Made by a program: the position numbers and the translations under genes. This document shows, in pieces, positions 12,801 to 22,829 of a DNA stretch of 64,000 bases. Position 1 is the stretch's first letter. Every line of letters starts with the position of its first letter. The notes below the pieces were generated by a model. The model did no database searches. It was not told the origin of the DNA and saw only the letters and a list, made by a program, of their open reading frames with translations. The DNA comes from Synchiropus splendidus (Eukaryota; Chordata; Actinopteri; Syngnathiformes; Callionymidae), in the NCBI RefSeq assembly GCF_027744825.2, contig NC_071348.1, forward strand, positions 14,479,563 through 14,543,562, written 5' to 3'.

Positions 12801-14477
12801 AAGTATTTCAGAGAAGCTTTTCATCTCAGCAAACATCAAACAGTCCACTCTGGTGCGAAAAACTACAAATGCAGCATCTGTGGCAAAGAGTTTGGCTACT
12901 CCCAGAGTCTACGGAGGCATAGCAAACTTCATCAGAAAGGTGAAGTGGAGGAGGTGCCCACGACACCAGCTGAACAGACCCTCAATAGCTTTAACCCCAA
13001 CCCTCAATGTAGCGTGGCCCAAGACAGGAGCCAGAACCAAGTCCCCAGCACCTCATCTTATTACTCCTACCCTCAAGATGTCAAGCCACAAGACAGTAAT
13101 CCACAGCCTCCGCCGCCACCTGAACAGCATTCACAGCCACCACCACGACTTTACACCTGTGCTATATGTTGGAAGTCGTTCCGTCATCATTTCCACTTGA
13201 CTGCACATCACCAAACCGTTCATGGAGAGGGAAACGAAAAGCTCTTCTGCTGCGAAGTATGTGGGAAAGCTTTTGCTTATGCCAATAGCCTGACTCGACA
13301 TAGGCAGTCACAACATGGCATTACCCGCACAGACCAGCCCAACACTCAAGAGGGCAATGAGGTCTCAGGAGACAACAGAACTGCCGAACAGGCGCAGTCA
13401 GAGAACGAGGCAGCCACCAATGCTCTGCTCCAAATGGCTCCATCTTCAGAAGAGCATGGGGCACAAAGTCTAAGTGTTGTGACTCAAAGCCACCAGATGG
13501 CCCCTCCACAACCACCACCTGGCTATTCTTCCCTCTTTTATGATACATCAGCAGTTCACTCCTCTGCCTCTAGCAACCAGTCCTACTCGCAGCCTTTGCC
13601 TCCAAACTCAACAATTATGCCCCCGCAACACCCTCACTCACCTGCTGGGGTGAAAGGAGAGCACATATATCCAGCTGGATCCCGTAGCCGCACGCTCCAC
13701 ACCACTGCCCCGTTCCAGCCCCTAACGGAACTGCCATCCACTGAGCATCATCATCTGCATCATCATCTTCATCACTCCCACCATCATCCTCATCATCAGT
13801 TAGTTGCCCAGTCCCACCAAAACATTGACTACAGCATCCAGCCATCACATGACGAAATGAGACGGCACAAGAAGAAAAAAAAAAAGTCCGACAGGAAGGA
13901 ATGGAGGGAGAATAAGTGGGAATCCCCAAATTTAGACAACCTCTACGGGGGTGTCAAGAAAAAAAAGATAAATTGTACCGTAAGAGGGCAATTTAACAAA
14001 AAACAAGGTTCCCTTCGCCTGACAATCCGGCGGGGGGGATCAGGTGGTGGTGGGTATAAGCTTGTTAACACTGGAGGAATGAAGGTTCAAATCCTATCAT
14101 CGCTGAAAGTTCCTGTGAAACGTTTTGGATGTCCAATATGCCCCAATTCTGTGTTTTCTCGCAAAGCCGGACTGCTTGTCCACATGGCGGTTAAACACCC
14201 AATAAAAGCTACGACTGCTCTTGAGCGCCTTCAGTGCTGTGTATGTGGAAAGCAATCTCACAGGCCATTGGCAGCCTTCATCCATCGGTCAGTCCATCGT
14301 GCCAGAGGAACTTTCTCCTGCCAACACTGCAGTGCATGCTTCTGGAATGCTAAACTTCTCAACCGGCACAATGTTTCCTACCATCGAAGGGCTAAGGGAT
14401 TGCAACAAGGAAATTCCAAAAAGCTTTCAGACAGGCCTGAAGGAGAGTCGGACCCACTGGGGCCATACAGATACTGA
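9843..14477 (+). CDS. znf865: Large multi-C2H2 zinc-finger protein, ZNF865-like (1544 aa)
   Basis: A single coding exon with stop TGA at 14475-14477; the exon starts at acceptor 9434 and the ATG at 9843 opens a conserved-looking N-terminus (MFQFGKYNLDIIEMLSG). Residues ~45-55 are polyglutamine from (CAG)n, followed by long Ser-, Pro- and His-rich stretches. I count twelve C2H2-type fingers: 521-543; a cluster near 593, 621 and 649 (the last degenerate, ending HAASGTC); a cluster near 953, 981 and 1009 with canonical TGEKP-type linkers; a pair near 1104 and 1135; and a C-terminal group near 1428, 1463 and 1490. A lysine-rich segment (~1340-1380) looks like a nuclear localisation signal, and a His-rich run lies near 1301-1320. 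It is probably a nuclear DNA-binding protein. The symbol rests on finger-cluster style and synteny (ZNF865 adjoins ZNF524 in human). Full homology is unproven, since human ZNF865 is shorter and has more fingers. Confidence 0.85.
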   Translation: MFQFGKYNLDIIEMLSGHQAHQFKGLGLDRQLQHQQQVQLHQHQLQQQQQQQQQQAESSGALLSGLGLGPLQGSRGNAFSDSASIFAKMSAPPPPPLQQPPSSSQTSRSKSSKMSSSSSSHSPGYPQFLRSFHPSEAALVQDQLHPGVGRFEHFAGGSSSSGSAGGLGGLVTSAPPPPPPLHPGLSVPQASPGHSSPSPSPSTSVATSNNPSSSSAVSSLGHQLVGAQSDARSLHQQFSCMLAANQYFLSGVPANASLEQFLVQQGTHNHLGLGLSQAGGEPNTSIAQPPALHSSHSHGHTSTQQATQQPAQQQQQQLPPHTLSHSHAHSHPHHPLHPGSQPSSLGGFDFQGIPVLSSNQIASLMQQDAGLPLPLPLHLSLSKDDGKGENSGGGSSHSSSSSSSRRKKAMAGYLPQRKSDSTSNGGNSHSSNSSTSSSSSGLSQPPALIGSGGSMSNLGRDASSLLAASSSSSSVVSSSSSAAPSSTVASVLVTNNSHLSKSDNHSAMQHSRTETDTEPLYSCGECGKSFPHLSSLRRHMRMHEPTAAGTSKSANTGPNPVHIKTQTDPSLPHSTQDNPQPSSNSCPSPDKIFNCPDCGKSFKKKGHLLQHGVLHSSARPYGCSTCSRAFNRRESLTRHEKIHEEKPFRCPACGRAFRESTSLLNHAASGTCGKPGRGPRQRGGKTGSDGEDRVGGESGVGNGGGGTYQSNRGIIYGKTEEDKGLINVVEAEQKSGLGCDELFQSARGGNSNDRDRTDTKYPTDYSRNRYTGYHDDHRSQGNPSPCYSGASPCGSGMAGPALRKAPLAPTLHPHSQSHSQHHHPQQQPHLPLSSLLDDSEDDVTSSVNNAISAITAASDNGNRDDRGDIIGGLLGGLGLGPLGSPSSTTGMDKNFRGGGNQEAMNNNPQNPTGKPKRPRKPRAKKDPTADGQLPKRRQYTPRMGPGGLPRTHLCSVCGKGFARRETLRRHDRIHTGEKPHHCTVCGKYFREAFHLSKHQTVHSGAKNYKCSICGKEFGYSQSLRRHSKLHQKGEVEEVPTTPAEQTLNSFNPNPQCSVAQDRSQNQVPSTSSYYSYPQDVKPQDSNPQPPPPPEQHSQPPPRLYTCAICWKSFRHHFHLTAHHQTVHGEGNEKLFCCEVCGKAFAYANSLTRHRQSQHGITRTDQPNTQEGNEVSGDNRTAEQAQSENEAATNALLQMAPSSEEHGAQSLSVVTQSHQMAPPQPPPGYSSLFYDTSAVHSSASSNQSYSQPLPPNSTIMPPQHPHSPAGVKGEHIYPAGSRSRTLHTTAPFQPLTELPSTEHHHLHHHLHHSHHHPHHQLVAQSHQNIDYSIQPSHDEMRRHKKKKKKSDRKEWRENKWESPNLDNLYGGVKKKKINCTVRGQFNKKQGSLRLTIRRGGSGGGGYKLVNTGGMKVQILSSLKVPVKRFGCPICPNSVFSRKAGLLVHMAVKHPIKATTALERLQCCVCGKQSHRPLAAFIHRSVHRARGTFSCQHCSACFWNAKLLNRHNVSYHRRAKGLQQGNSKKLSDRPEGESDPLGPYRY

Positions 14478-15560
14478 GTACCCATATTTCTGTTGTGTGG
14501 CGAAAGAGATATTTCAAGTAAGACCTGAGGAGAAGAGAAATGTTTCCAGGTGTCTTGTTTTGGCATCAATTCTGTTGACTATTAGTGTGTTAAGAACTAC
14601 TGTAGAGCATCCTGTTATGTTCAAATATTCTTCCAGGTTGTATTGGGAGGCATTTTAAAGATGTGACTGTTTTCTTAGGATCTAACCCCTTAAGTGCATT
14701 GACACTATGCTTTGCTGACACTGTGCAGTTACTAGACAGATTTAGGTGAAAATACCTGCTAATGTATCTCTGCTACCTATATCTTACTATTATCCCTACT
14801 ACACCGTTTGCTGTATGATAAAGGTCTCTGCTGTGTATTTTGTCTTGTTGTTCACTTAGCATCGAGGTTCTTTTTATGTAAAGTGCATTAATTAGAGTTA
14901 GGGACACGGGGAAAGATATAACAGTTTGTCAATGCATGTTTGTTCAATGGTCACGTTTTTTGCTGAGGTGATATCACTCTTACAATATGTGATGACTTAT
15001 ACAGTATATCCTCAAAGGTTTGTGGTGTTCACTTGATTTGAGGGATTTTCTATGGCCCCTGATGATATGTCAAAGGTGGCTAGTAATAACTTTAAATACC
15101 CCTGTCCTGCCAAAATGAAGAAAGTCATAAAAAGCCTTGTTCATTATGTTATTTTATTTCTAGCTTTTATACCAGGAGATTAAAAACAAGTGGGCTATTA
15201 CAATGTGTTAATATAATGTTATTTGTATGCTCCTTTTTAAGGGTAATCGTTTCTACAGTAAGTCACGGTGTGTTAAAGACATGGACCTATCTCAACGTTG
15301 CAATGTTGCATTTCATGTATTTATGTATGTCATGTCACTATGGTTCTCCACTGCGGTCTGTTGCTCATTAGCAATCCTGTTTTCCAACATTTTATCTCCT
15401 ATTGGCAAACCATGTTTAAGGTTCACACCATGTTTCACACCTTCCAATTTTTGTTGTTTTTGTTCCTCAAGATAAAATTTTCTAGTTTAAGTAGATTTCT
15501 ATCACGATTTACTGAAAGTCAGTAGTTGATTTCATTAATTAATAAATCATGAGTGTAGAC
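14478..15560 (+). other. 3' UTR of the ZNF865-like gene
   Basis: AT-rich sequence with no credible coding content. An AATAAA hexamer at 15541-15546 is the most likely polyadenylation signal within the first kilobase after the stop. Confidence 0.45.
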
Positions 15561-15695
15561 TTTGTTTCCTCTGGGTTTTATATTAAAATGTGATGAACTT
15601 CACCTATAGTTTGGAATTGTCAGCTTTATCCATTTCATTTTTCCTGTTGGGTTTCGACAAAAAAAAGGTTATGCAAAGTCAGTCCCACCGTTCTT

Positions 15696-15709
15696 CCACT
15701 AGGTGGCAG
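15696..15709 (+). promoter_or_regulatory. Perfect-consensus CTCF-type site
   Basis: CCACTAGGTGGCAG fits the vertebrate CTCF core consensus CCASYAGRKGGCRS at all 14 positions. It lies between the end of the ZNF865-like transcript and the dbp promoters, where an insulator would be plausible. Occupancy cannot be judged from sequence, and such motifs are sometimes carried by transposons. Confidence 0.55.
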
Positions 15710-15776
15710 TGAACAACACATGTAATGTAAACATGTTCCTGTGTGGAGTTCAAGTCACATGGATTTGTCAGTGACA

Positions 15777-15801
15777 GTAGGTAGGTAGGTAGGTAGGTAG
15801 G
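15777..15801. repeat. (GTAG)n short tandem repeat
   Basis: About six uninterrupted GTAG units, just downstream of the CTCF-type site. No functional inference. Confidence 0.9.
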
Positions 15802-17243
15802 CGAGGTTTGTTTTCACCCATGTCTGATTATAAGACGCCCCTTGGCTTATCCAGGTTGTATTGTATGACTTAAATTCAGCATACAGTTGAAGGTTTATAT
15901 TAAAACTGTGCGAAGGACAAGCTGGTGTGTGTAATTATAGTTATGATTTTGATGACACTAATCTATATCAGCCTGGATACACTTGCTTTAAATTGTACAG
16001 TGTCTGGGCTCATGTCTGAGTGGTTCAAGTGAGGAAAAGTGTCACAGCAACAGAGTTGTTTGCTGATGGAACCTGTCCATTTACATTGGGATTTAAGGCT
16101 GGAGTGTATTTGCAGATCTGAAAAACTGAAACTACAAGTTTGTTACCCTTTTTCTATGTTTGAGCATCAGAGCTATGCCATAGTCTTGATGTAAGAAGGT
16201 CATTAGGACTCTTTCCACCGCAAACATAACCTGTAGTAGCTTATGTTGTTCCATCTATTTGTATGTCTACATATAGTTACCATATAATGATATTTGGAAG
16301 GTCAGACATAACTGTTCCATTCAGTCACTTGTCTTATACAGCATGATCAGTGTCACGTTAAAAAACAAAACGACATTTCAGATAGAAGGTGGTTGACTGA
16401 TCTAATACCCCAAAGTAGCACCTTGAAAAATAGGTATTTGTTCGTAGTTCTCGTTCTTCAATATTCAACATCTACTCTTTAAATCAGGGCCCAAGAAAGC
16501 TGTTGCAGCTAGAATCAGCTATAGGATCTGTTCACGTTGGCCTGGTTTTGCTCTTAATATTAAATCTTATTTACCTTTACCTTATTTTCTACTCACTGTC
16601 CTGGGGTTTGTGTTAATGTGAGAATGACTGTTGATCAATGGTTGAAAATACTATTTAAAGAAGGCATGCAGGTCAACATAGCATTGTTCACATGCCGGCA
16701 AAGTGTGGACACCTGTTAGAAAACACACTAGCTATTATTAAATTCCTTGCCAATTAACAGTCAAGAATCAGAAATTATGATGTTGTTGAGAGTGATCTGT
16801 AGTCAGGTTTAGCAACACACTAACTAAAATAATATTGTTGATTATATTAAGTGACAAATGACAGCAGTCCACAGTTTTGCTACTAAAGACTATGGCGAAT
16901 ATATTGGCTGAACTGATGTTATCCAGAAGGCAACAGACTCTGTGTGACTGTGTTTATTGCCCTGAGCATGGGATGTACACAGAAAGTACACAGTGTTCGT
17001 CTGCACTGTGGGTTCCCCATGTGCTGCTCAGTAACTCAAGTCCATCAGCTGTTTACATGTCGACTTGTGTCCGCCCCTCTACGGGACAAACAGTAAAATT
17101 CCTGCGTCGCGCTGCCACGCATGTGCTCTGCGAGTGTACAGTGGAGCGGGCCACCCTCGCGCCTTTCCTCGCTCCTGCTGTCACGCGGCAGGGGCATGCA
17201 CAGGGAGACTCCTCGCGGGCGGGTGTGTTCGACCTACTTCTGT

Positions 17244-17430
17244 CCAATCAGCGCCACTTGCGCGCGGGCCGACCGGCCGCGGCGACCAATCAGCGCGAGA
17301 GCCGCTTCGTCTGGCTTCGTCCCTGCGTGTCAGGTACACGTGAGCCTTAGCTATTGTGCACAGGCGGGCAACGTGCTGGAGAATTCCTGTCTCCAAAAAA
17401 ACTCTCACGTTTTCTCTGGATTTCAAGGAA
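17244..17430 (+). promoter_or_regulatory. dbp: dbp upstream promoter: two CCAAT boxes, E-box and first-exon donor
   Basis: Within a GC-rich block, two CCAATCAGCGC elements (CCAAT at 17244-17248 and 17286-17290, 42 bp apart) fit NF-Y sites. They are followed by a perfect CACGTG E-box at 17337-17342. A donor-like GGAA|GTGAGT follows with GT at 17431, suggesting a short non-coding first exon ending at 17430. CLOCK/BMAL1 acts on E-boxes of mammalian DBP (established). Use of this promoter is inferred. Confidence 0.5.
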
Positions 17431-17764
17431 GTGAGTAAAGCCACGCTACCGTGCACGTCTGGCACTGTCAGCGCCTGTGTATTGTAAAATCCCAAATGCA
17501 TTCACCTCGTAATTCATTTTTCATACGTCTGACAGTTGCTGTGTTAGTGTTCAACCTTTCTCTCGGTGAGCATCTTAAGCCCTCGTTTGGTCCATAAACA
17601 CACATGGCTGACTGTGTACCTGTCAAAGTAAAAAACATCCTTCCCTCGAGTTGTGGCACGAGAGTAGGCGCGTCTCATAAATAATACTGTAAAAGTAAGC
17701 GATCAATCGGGAGCGGCTAGCCACGCCCACGTCCCGCGGCTCCGTTCGCTTCTGCTGAGCTGAC

Positions 17765-17776
17765 TGACGTCACGTG
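17765..17776 (+). promoter_or_regulatory. dbp: Overlapping CRE (TGACGTCA) and E-box (CACGTG) in the dbp downstream promoter
   Basis: A perfect palindromic CRE at 17765-17772 shares its last two bases with a perfect E-box at 17771-17776. A TATA-like ATAAATAA lies about 75 bp upstream (near 17688). A non-coding exon follows and ends at a donor GAG|GTAAAT with GT at 18309. The arrangement could combine CREB and CLOCK/BMAL1 input at one site. Binding is not demonstrated. Confidence 0.55.
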
Positions 17777-18531
17777 AACCGCTCGTGTCCGTTCCAGCTG
17801 AGAGAGCGAGGATGGTCGGACGTGGCCGTGGCGCGGCCCGAACACCAACTCAATCCCGTGCGCCCGTGACTGGATCCACCGGATGCAAAGAAAGTAGAGA
17901 CAGAGAAGGAACTCGACCCTCCTCCACCCGTCAGCTCACTAGAGAAACGCCAACACAACTTGTCATCTGAGCAGCGCGGCCGCAGCTCTCGTCGCCGCGT
18001 CTTTCTTCCACCGTGCAGATTAGTTTGTTTTCACCGATTTTCTTTTTTCTTTTCTTTTTTTGCTTTTACGCACGATTTCATCGACACCCACTCACGCCAG
18101 ACTGCAACATCGGGATTTACTACTTTTTCGTCCATTTGCCACCCGTGCGTTTTTGTCGTTGCATGGACAATATTTCCACTTAGATGGTCGGACTGTCCAC
18201 CCCCCACTGACTTCCCGGGAAGACTCACTCGCTGAACTCTTTTAACGGCAATGGAATACTTTGATGAGAATATTTCTGCTACGAAACAAGCGTCTTTGAA
18301 CTTCTGAGGTAAATAACTGGTTCACATTTTTTTGACTACTTAATTTTGTGAACATTATATGAGAATTTGATAACTCATTGCCAAGACGTGCACGTCTTTG
18401 ATGAACTTCCACCTCTTCCCCTCCTCTGCAGGCACAGACCTTCAGCATTCCTGTCCTATTAGTAGGTGCACAGTCCACTTGGCCTCAGCCCTTCTAAGTA
18501 CCCCAGGTCTCTCTGTGACCCTGTCTGGCCC

Positions 18532-21500
18532 ATGATGTCCAGACAGCTCTCTCAGCTTCCCAACCCGGACCTCCCTGCAGGTGCAAGCCCACAGTTTGGA
18601 GGTTGCACTCAGCCTGCAGGCTCAATCACAGGGGCAAACCTCAACTCCATAGGGGGGCTGAAGTCCCTCCTTCAGCACCCTGTGAAGGGTGACCAGCGTT
18701 TGAAAAGTCCCTGCGATGTCAAAGGTGAGGTTGATCATGTGCACCACTTTACACAGGCAATGTCAAGGCATGTGAAAATAACAATCATGACCTCTGTTGC
18801 ACCACGTGTCCCAGAGAGATACACATTTTATTATTTATTTATGCCACCTCTAATTATACAGCATTGAATGTTTTGCTTAAGACCATTTGAACTCCAGTAT
18901 CCTGCTACATTGAAGATAGTCAACGGTTTATGAGCTTTCAAATGTCATTATAGGCCCTTGCTTATATTGCTGTGTCATCAGGAATTACTACGTAAGCTTG
19001 CATGCTACTTGGAGATCACCGTCTTAAAAAGTGTATGAAGCCCAGGTGGAACATCTGGAGGACAGTGAACATGGAGTTTTAACATCATTCTTTTGTGTAT
19101 GGCAGACAAAGACAGATCCCTCGACCTAGACGAGGACACCTTGGGAGTGTGCTCCTTACGGAATGGGAGTGGAATTGGAAACAACAACAATGGCTGTGGA
19201 GGAAATGGAAATTCCAACCAGTTTTTGCTGCCTATGTTGTGGGATCGAAGCCTACCTGCTGATGGTGGGCTCTTCCAGCTTCAGTACATGGACTTGGAGG
19301 AGTTTCTGACTGAAAATGGAATGGGCAGCATGCACAACAACAACAGCTCCAGTTCGGCCCAAATCCCCTCACAAAGCTCCCAGTCGGCGGTACCCAACCA
19401 GAGCTCCCAGTGCCTACCGTCTTCATCGCCATCGGGGGCTTCTCCAACACCATCCTCTTCCTCGTCCTCTCCATCTCTCATCGGTCTGGAACTCGCTCAG
19501 CCTCATAACCTGACAGGAGGCAACGACTGTCTGCATGGTGAGTTCATCAGCAAGAGCCATTTTGTTTTCTGAGCTGGATGATGAAGTGTTTGCATAGTTT
19601 GGTTCTCAACAAACCGACAAACACACAGCCCAATCAAGACTAAAGCAGAAAAATAACAAATGCCAAGTGAGAATGAAAAGGTATCTTGAACTATAATGCT
19701 TTAGTTGTAATGTATTTCTCTCAGCATTCATAGGGTCTGGTGAATCAGCAGCACCAGAGTGTAAAGGCCTTGGTGATGAAGCATTTTTGTCATGTGGATT
19801 TAAGCTGAAGGCAGCAGGCACTGTCACATGGCTCTACATGCAGCTCAACAGAGCAGTAGGAGCTCAGAAATGGCTGCAGAGCAATGACAGAAATTTCCTC
19901 CAGGGCTAAAATCTGGTTCCTTTACCTCTTGTAAAGCCTTCACTGGCATGTAGTGGAACACTTTGAAGACACATTACAAATACAAGTATATACATAAAAA
20001 TATTTGTCTTCAAAGCAGAGTAAACTTGCTTATGTAGGGACATAGTTGAGCAACTTACAACAAACAAGAATAGGGTGATTCCTAATAGGACTGATGAGCA
20101 AAACAGGACAGGGTGACAGCGAGAGAGAGGGGTGTTGTTGAGTGTTGTGGCGTGTCTTTAAATCTCTCCTCACTTCACACGCCACGGCCATGTGCACGAG
20201 TAAGTACACGTGCAACAGAAGAGGCTAGTGAAGTGAGAGGGACTGGAGGCTGGCCCAGCTGACAGTGAGGCGGAGCTGTGCTCAGTCAGGACCAATAGAA
20301 TACCCGAGAGATGTTTCCACTGCCTCCTCTGGACTTCAGAGTGAATATTTGAGCCACAATGAATGACACATAGAGGGCACTTATCTCTAACATTACATGT
20401 TTTGGGGAGAGAAGCAGAATACCTGAGCACTTGATTCTCAGGGGAACATCATTTCTGCATTAATATTGAATCAATACTCCCTGTTTATTATTCAATATCT
20501 CAGAAAGTTGGTTATTCTGCGGGTGCTGAACTCATAAATAACTTGTGAATTCCACATGGTCTATACAAATGAATTACCCTGGACCTCACAGAGCTCAGAA
20601 GTGACCCAGCTTTATCCCTGGGTAAATTTTGTGTTTAAAATCTGCTGTGTTTCCCACTCAATATCCTGTGAGTACAGACATGCAGACGTTGTGTTCAAAC
20701 CATGGTGGACTTCATCTTGGAGTTATCTAGAGAAATGTTTTTAGCCGATTTCCCCTGTGGAATGTGGAAGTTGTTGATAATGCGGCATCATGTCACATCA
20801 TGTACTGTAGATGGCAATGCAGATCAGCTCCGCTTTTCTTCATGCCACCGTACTAGCTGTTGCTTCCAGAGCCTGTGATTTGTTGTCAGTTCAGGTTTAG
20901 GAGTGAATGAACTTTACACGACTTTCTTCTCTTTCACCTTGTTATATATTGTACCTGGCTGCAGAGTGGGGGTGTAATTGTGGCTTTTATTTAGATTTGT
21001 GTAATGCGACTTGTGGTGGTTGTTTATGGAAGTTTGGTCCAGAGGGTTCATTGCACCTTTCAATGGGTGAGTGGAGGGGCGGAGGTGTTTCCCTATGCTG
21101 GCCTCACTTAAAGAAACTGGTTTCCAGGGGAGGGGTGGAAGGTTACATAACGCTTCCAGATGTACACTTTTGCTTTATTGGAATTTAGTTACGTTTTTCT
21201 CAAAGTGGTGGTTGACTCCAATGATTGAATCTTCTTTCATATTCAACTTGTTGAGCTGCCTGTTGACACATTCCTGATACATTACAATTAACATACATTA
21301 CATTGCACATTTGAATTTATCATTCTCCCTGTCAGCGTTGGCTGCATTACTCATGGAGAGGAGATCGCATGTAAATCCATAACCAAGTGAGAATAACACT
21401 TCATGCCCGCAAACACTAAAATATATTTTTTCATTTAATTATTAAATCATTGCAGATTAGATGCTGACTGTGTTGATAAAGACTCAGAAATAGTCGATTG

Positions 21501-22829
21501 TTCTTCTTAGAGCCTCTATTTAGTGTAGAGAAAAAGCTGGTTAACATTTAAGCTCTTTGCTTCCACCTAGTGGCCGTCATTGTAAACCGCTTTCCGAATC
21601 TTAAAATATATGGTCGTTAATTTAAAAAAAATAGTTATTTGTAAAACAGCACAGTAACCCTGGCCCCTCTGTTTTATTTCCAGGGAGTCAGACGAGTATG
21701 AACGACTCCTGTGAGTCACCATCTTCCTCCTCGTCTTCTTCCTCTTGTCCACCTTTGCTGACACCCACCAGCAGCGGGCCCGATGTCTGTATGTTTGACA
21801 TGGACCCTGCAGACATAGCTCTGTCCAGCGACTCTGGGCAGCACAGCTATGACCCCAGGAGGTCTACATTCAGTGAAGAAGAGCTGAAGCCACAGCCCAT
21901 GATCAAGAAGGCACGCAAGATTCTGGTACCTGACAACATGAAGGTGAGCAAACGCAGGGTTACACCACACCATGAACTGCTTGCCATGGTGTATATTTAT
22001 CGTGCTTTCAATAAATCACATTTGATATTACATTATGTTCTTGGCTTTGCTGGATCATAATGAATCCAGTGTTCCAGTATATATATTGTAAGCAAGACAT
22101 GGTTGGAAGTCGAGTCTTTCGACTCATGTTGTACCCTCAATGCATGGGTTTTGGACTGTAAAACAACATTTTAGTCAAGTTTTTCATTAGAAAACTTGTT
22201 TTTAAAATCAACTTGCCATTGCCTTTGTTCCAGTTGTTCAAAATATGATTTAAAAAAATAAAATGATATGTATATGTTTGGTAGAAGTGAAGTCTTTTAC
22301 CAAACCATGTCAACTGCGAGAATGATTGAAGCACAGAAAAGCAAAAGAAAAGCTGTTAATTCTACCCTACATGGTACACACTGTAAAACTAATTGGCAAT
22401 TTCCAACTATTAAAAATGAAGCTGAATACTTGCCATGTCTGATTTAGACATCAATAGCTCTCAACATCCCACACTCGGCCATGGCCAAAATGCCCACATG
22501 GTTCTAACTGTTGGAACACGATCCTTACTCAACTTGTCATTCATGGTTTATATTCACATGTTTCTGAAGAATGCATGATTTAAAATGTCATTATTTTTAC
22601 TGCCTCTGCGTAGGACGAGAAGTACTGGACCAGGAGATATAAAAACAATGAAGCAGCGAAGCGCTCCAGAGATGCTCGCCGCCTCAAGGAGAACCAGATC
22701 TCTGTCCGCGCTGCTTACCTGGAGAGAGAGAACGCCGCCCTGCGTCAGGAAGTGGCTGAGATGAGGAAAGAGCTCGGGCGTTGTCGTAACATCCTTAGTA
22801 AATATGAAAACCGCCTCGCCGACCAGTGA
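18532..22829 (+). CDS. dbp: D-site-binding PAR bZIP transcription factor (366 aa, 4 coding exons)
   Basis: Coding exons 18532-18724, 19106-19537, 21684-21943 and 22614-22829 (stop TGA) join in frame with GT-AG introns. The start ATGATGTCCAGACAG was chosen because MSRQLSQ-type starts are usual in this family; the exon itself begins at acceptor 18431. Visible parts: [11 protein letters not shown] and [10 protein letters not shown] in exon 2 (activation region of TEF/HLF/DBP); a Ser-rich stretch; DPADIALSS; the PAR domain, including [17 protein letters not shown] (~264-295); and a last exon holding the basic region [19 protein letters not shown] and leucine zipper (296-366). [10 protein letters not shown] and ISVRAA favour DBP over TEF or HLF. 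The protein is nuclear and binds D-box sites as a dimer, a circadian output (family knowledge). The tail ends ENRLADQ rather than the usual GPL/GAL. E-boxes occur in promoter and introns. Confidence 0.93.
18803..18808 (+). promoter_or_regulatory. dbp: E-box CACGTG in dbp intron 1
   Basis: Perfect CACGTG, 79 bases after the first coding exon. Mammalian DBP also has a functional intron-1 E-box. Functional equivalence here is inferred from position only. Confidence 0.45.
20207..20212 (+). promoter_or_regulatory. dbp: E-box CACGTG in dbp intron 2
   Basis: Perfect CACGTG in the 2.1-kb second intron, in a locally GC-richer stretch. The position parallels the intron-2 E-box reported for mammalian DBP. 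Confidence 0.45.
21142..21151 (-). promoter_or_regulatory. dbp: Consensus PAR-bZIP D-box in dbp intron 2
   Basis: GTTACATAAC reads GTTATGTAAC on the - strand, an exact fit to the D-box consensus RTTAYGTAAY bound by DBP/TEF/HLF and the repressor E4BP4. About one such match is expected by chance in 64 kb, so its placement in a PAR-bZIP gene is suggestive only. Confidence 0.4.

Noticed and set aside
9910..14285. Several antisense and out-of-frame open frames over the ZNF865-like gene
   Set aside because: They mirror the low-complexity coding strand (CAG, CAC and TCC runs) and lack any recognisable domain.
16877..17501. Open frames on both strands upstream of dbp
   Set aside because: CpG-rich promoter sequence suppresses stops. 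No domain or splice support; CCAAT and E-box motifs argue for a promoter.
21568..21584. CCACCTAGTGGCCG as a CTCF site
   Set aside because: It has the wrong spacing for the core consensus (one base short between AG and GGC).
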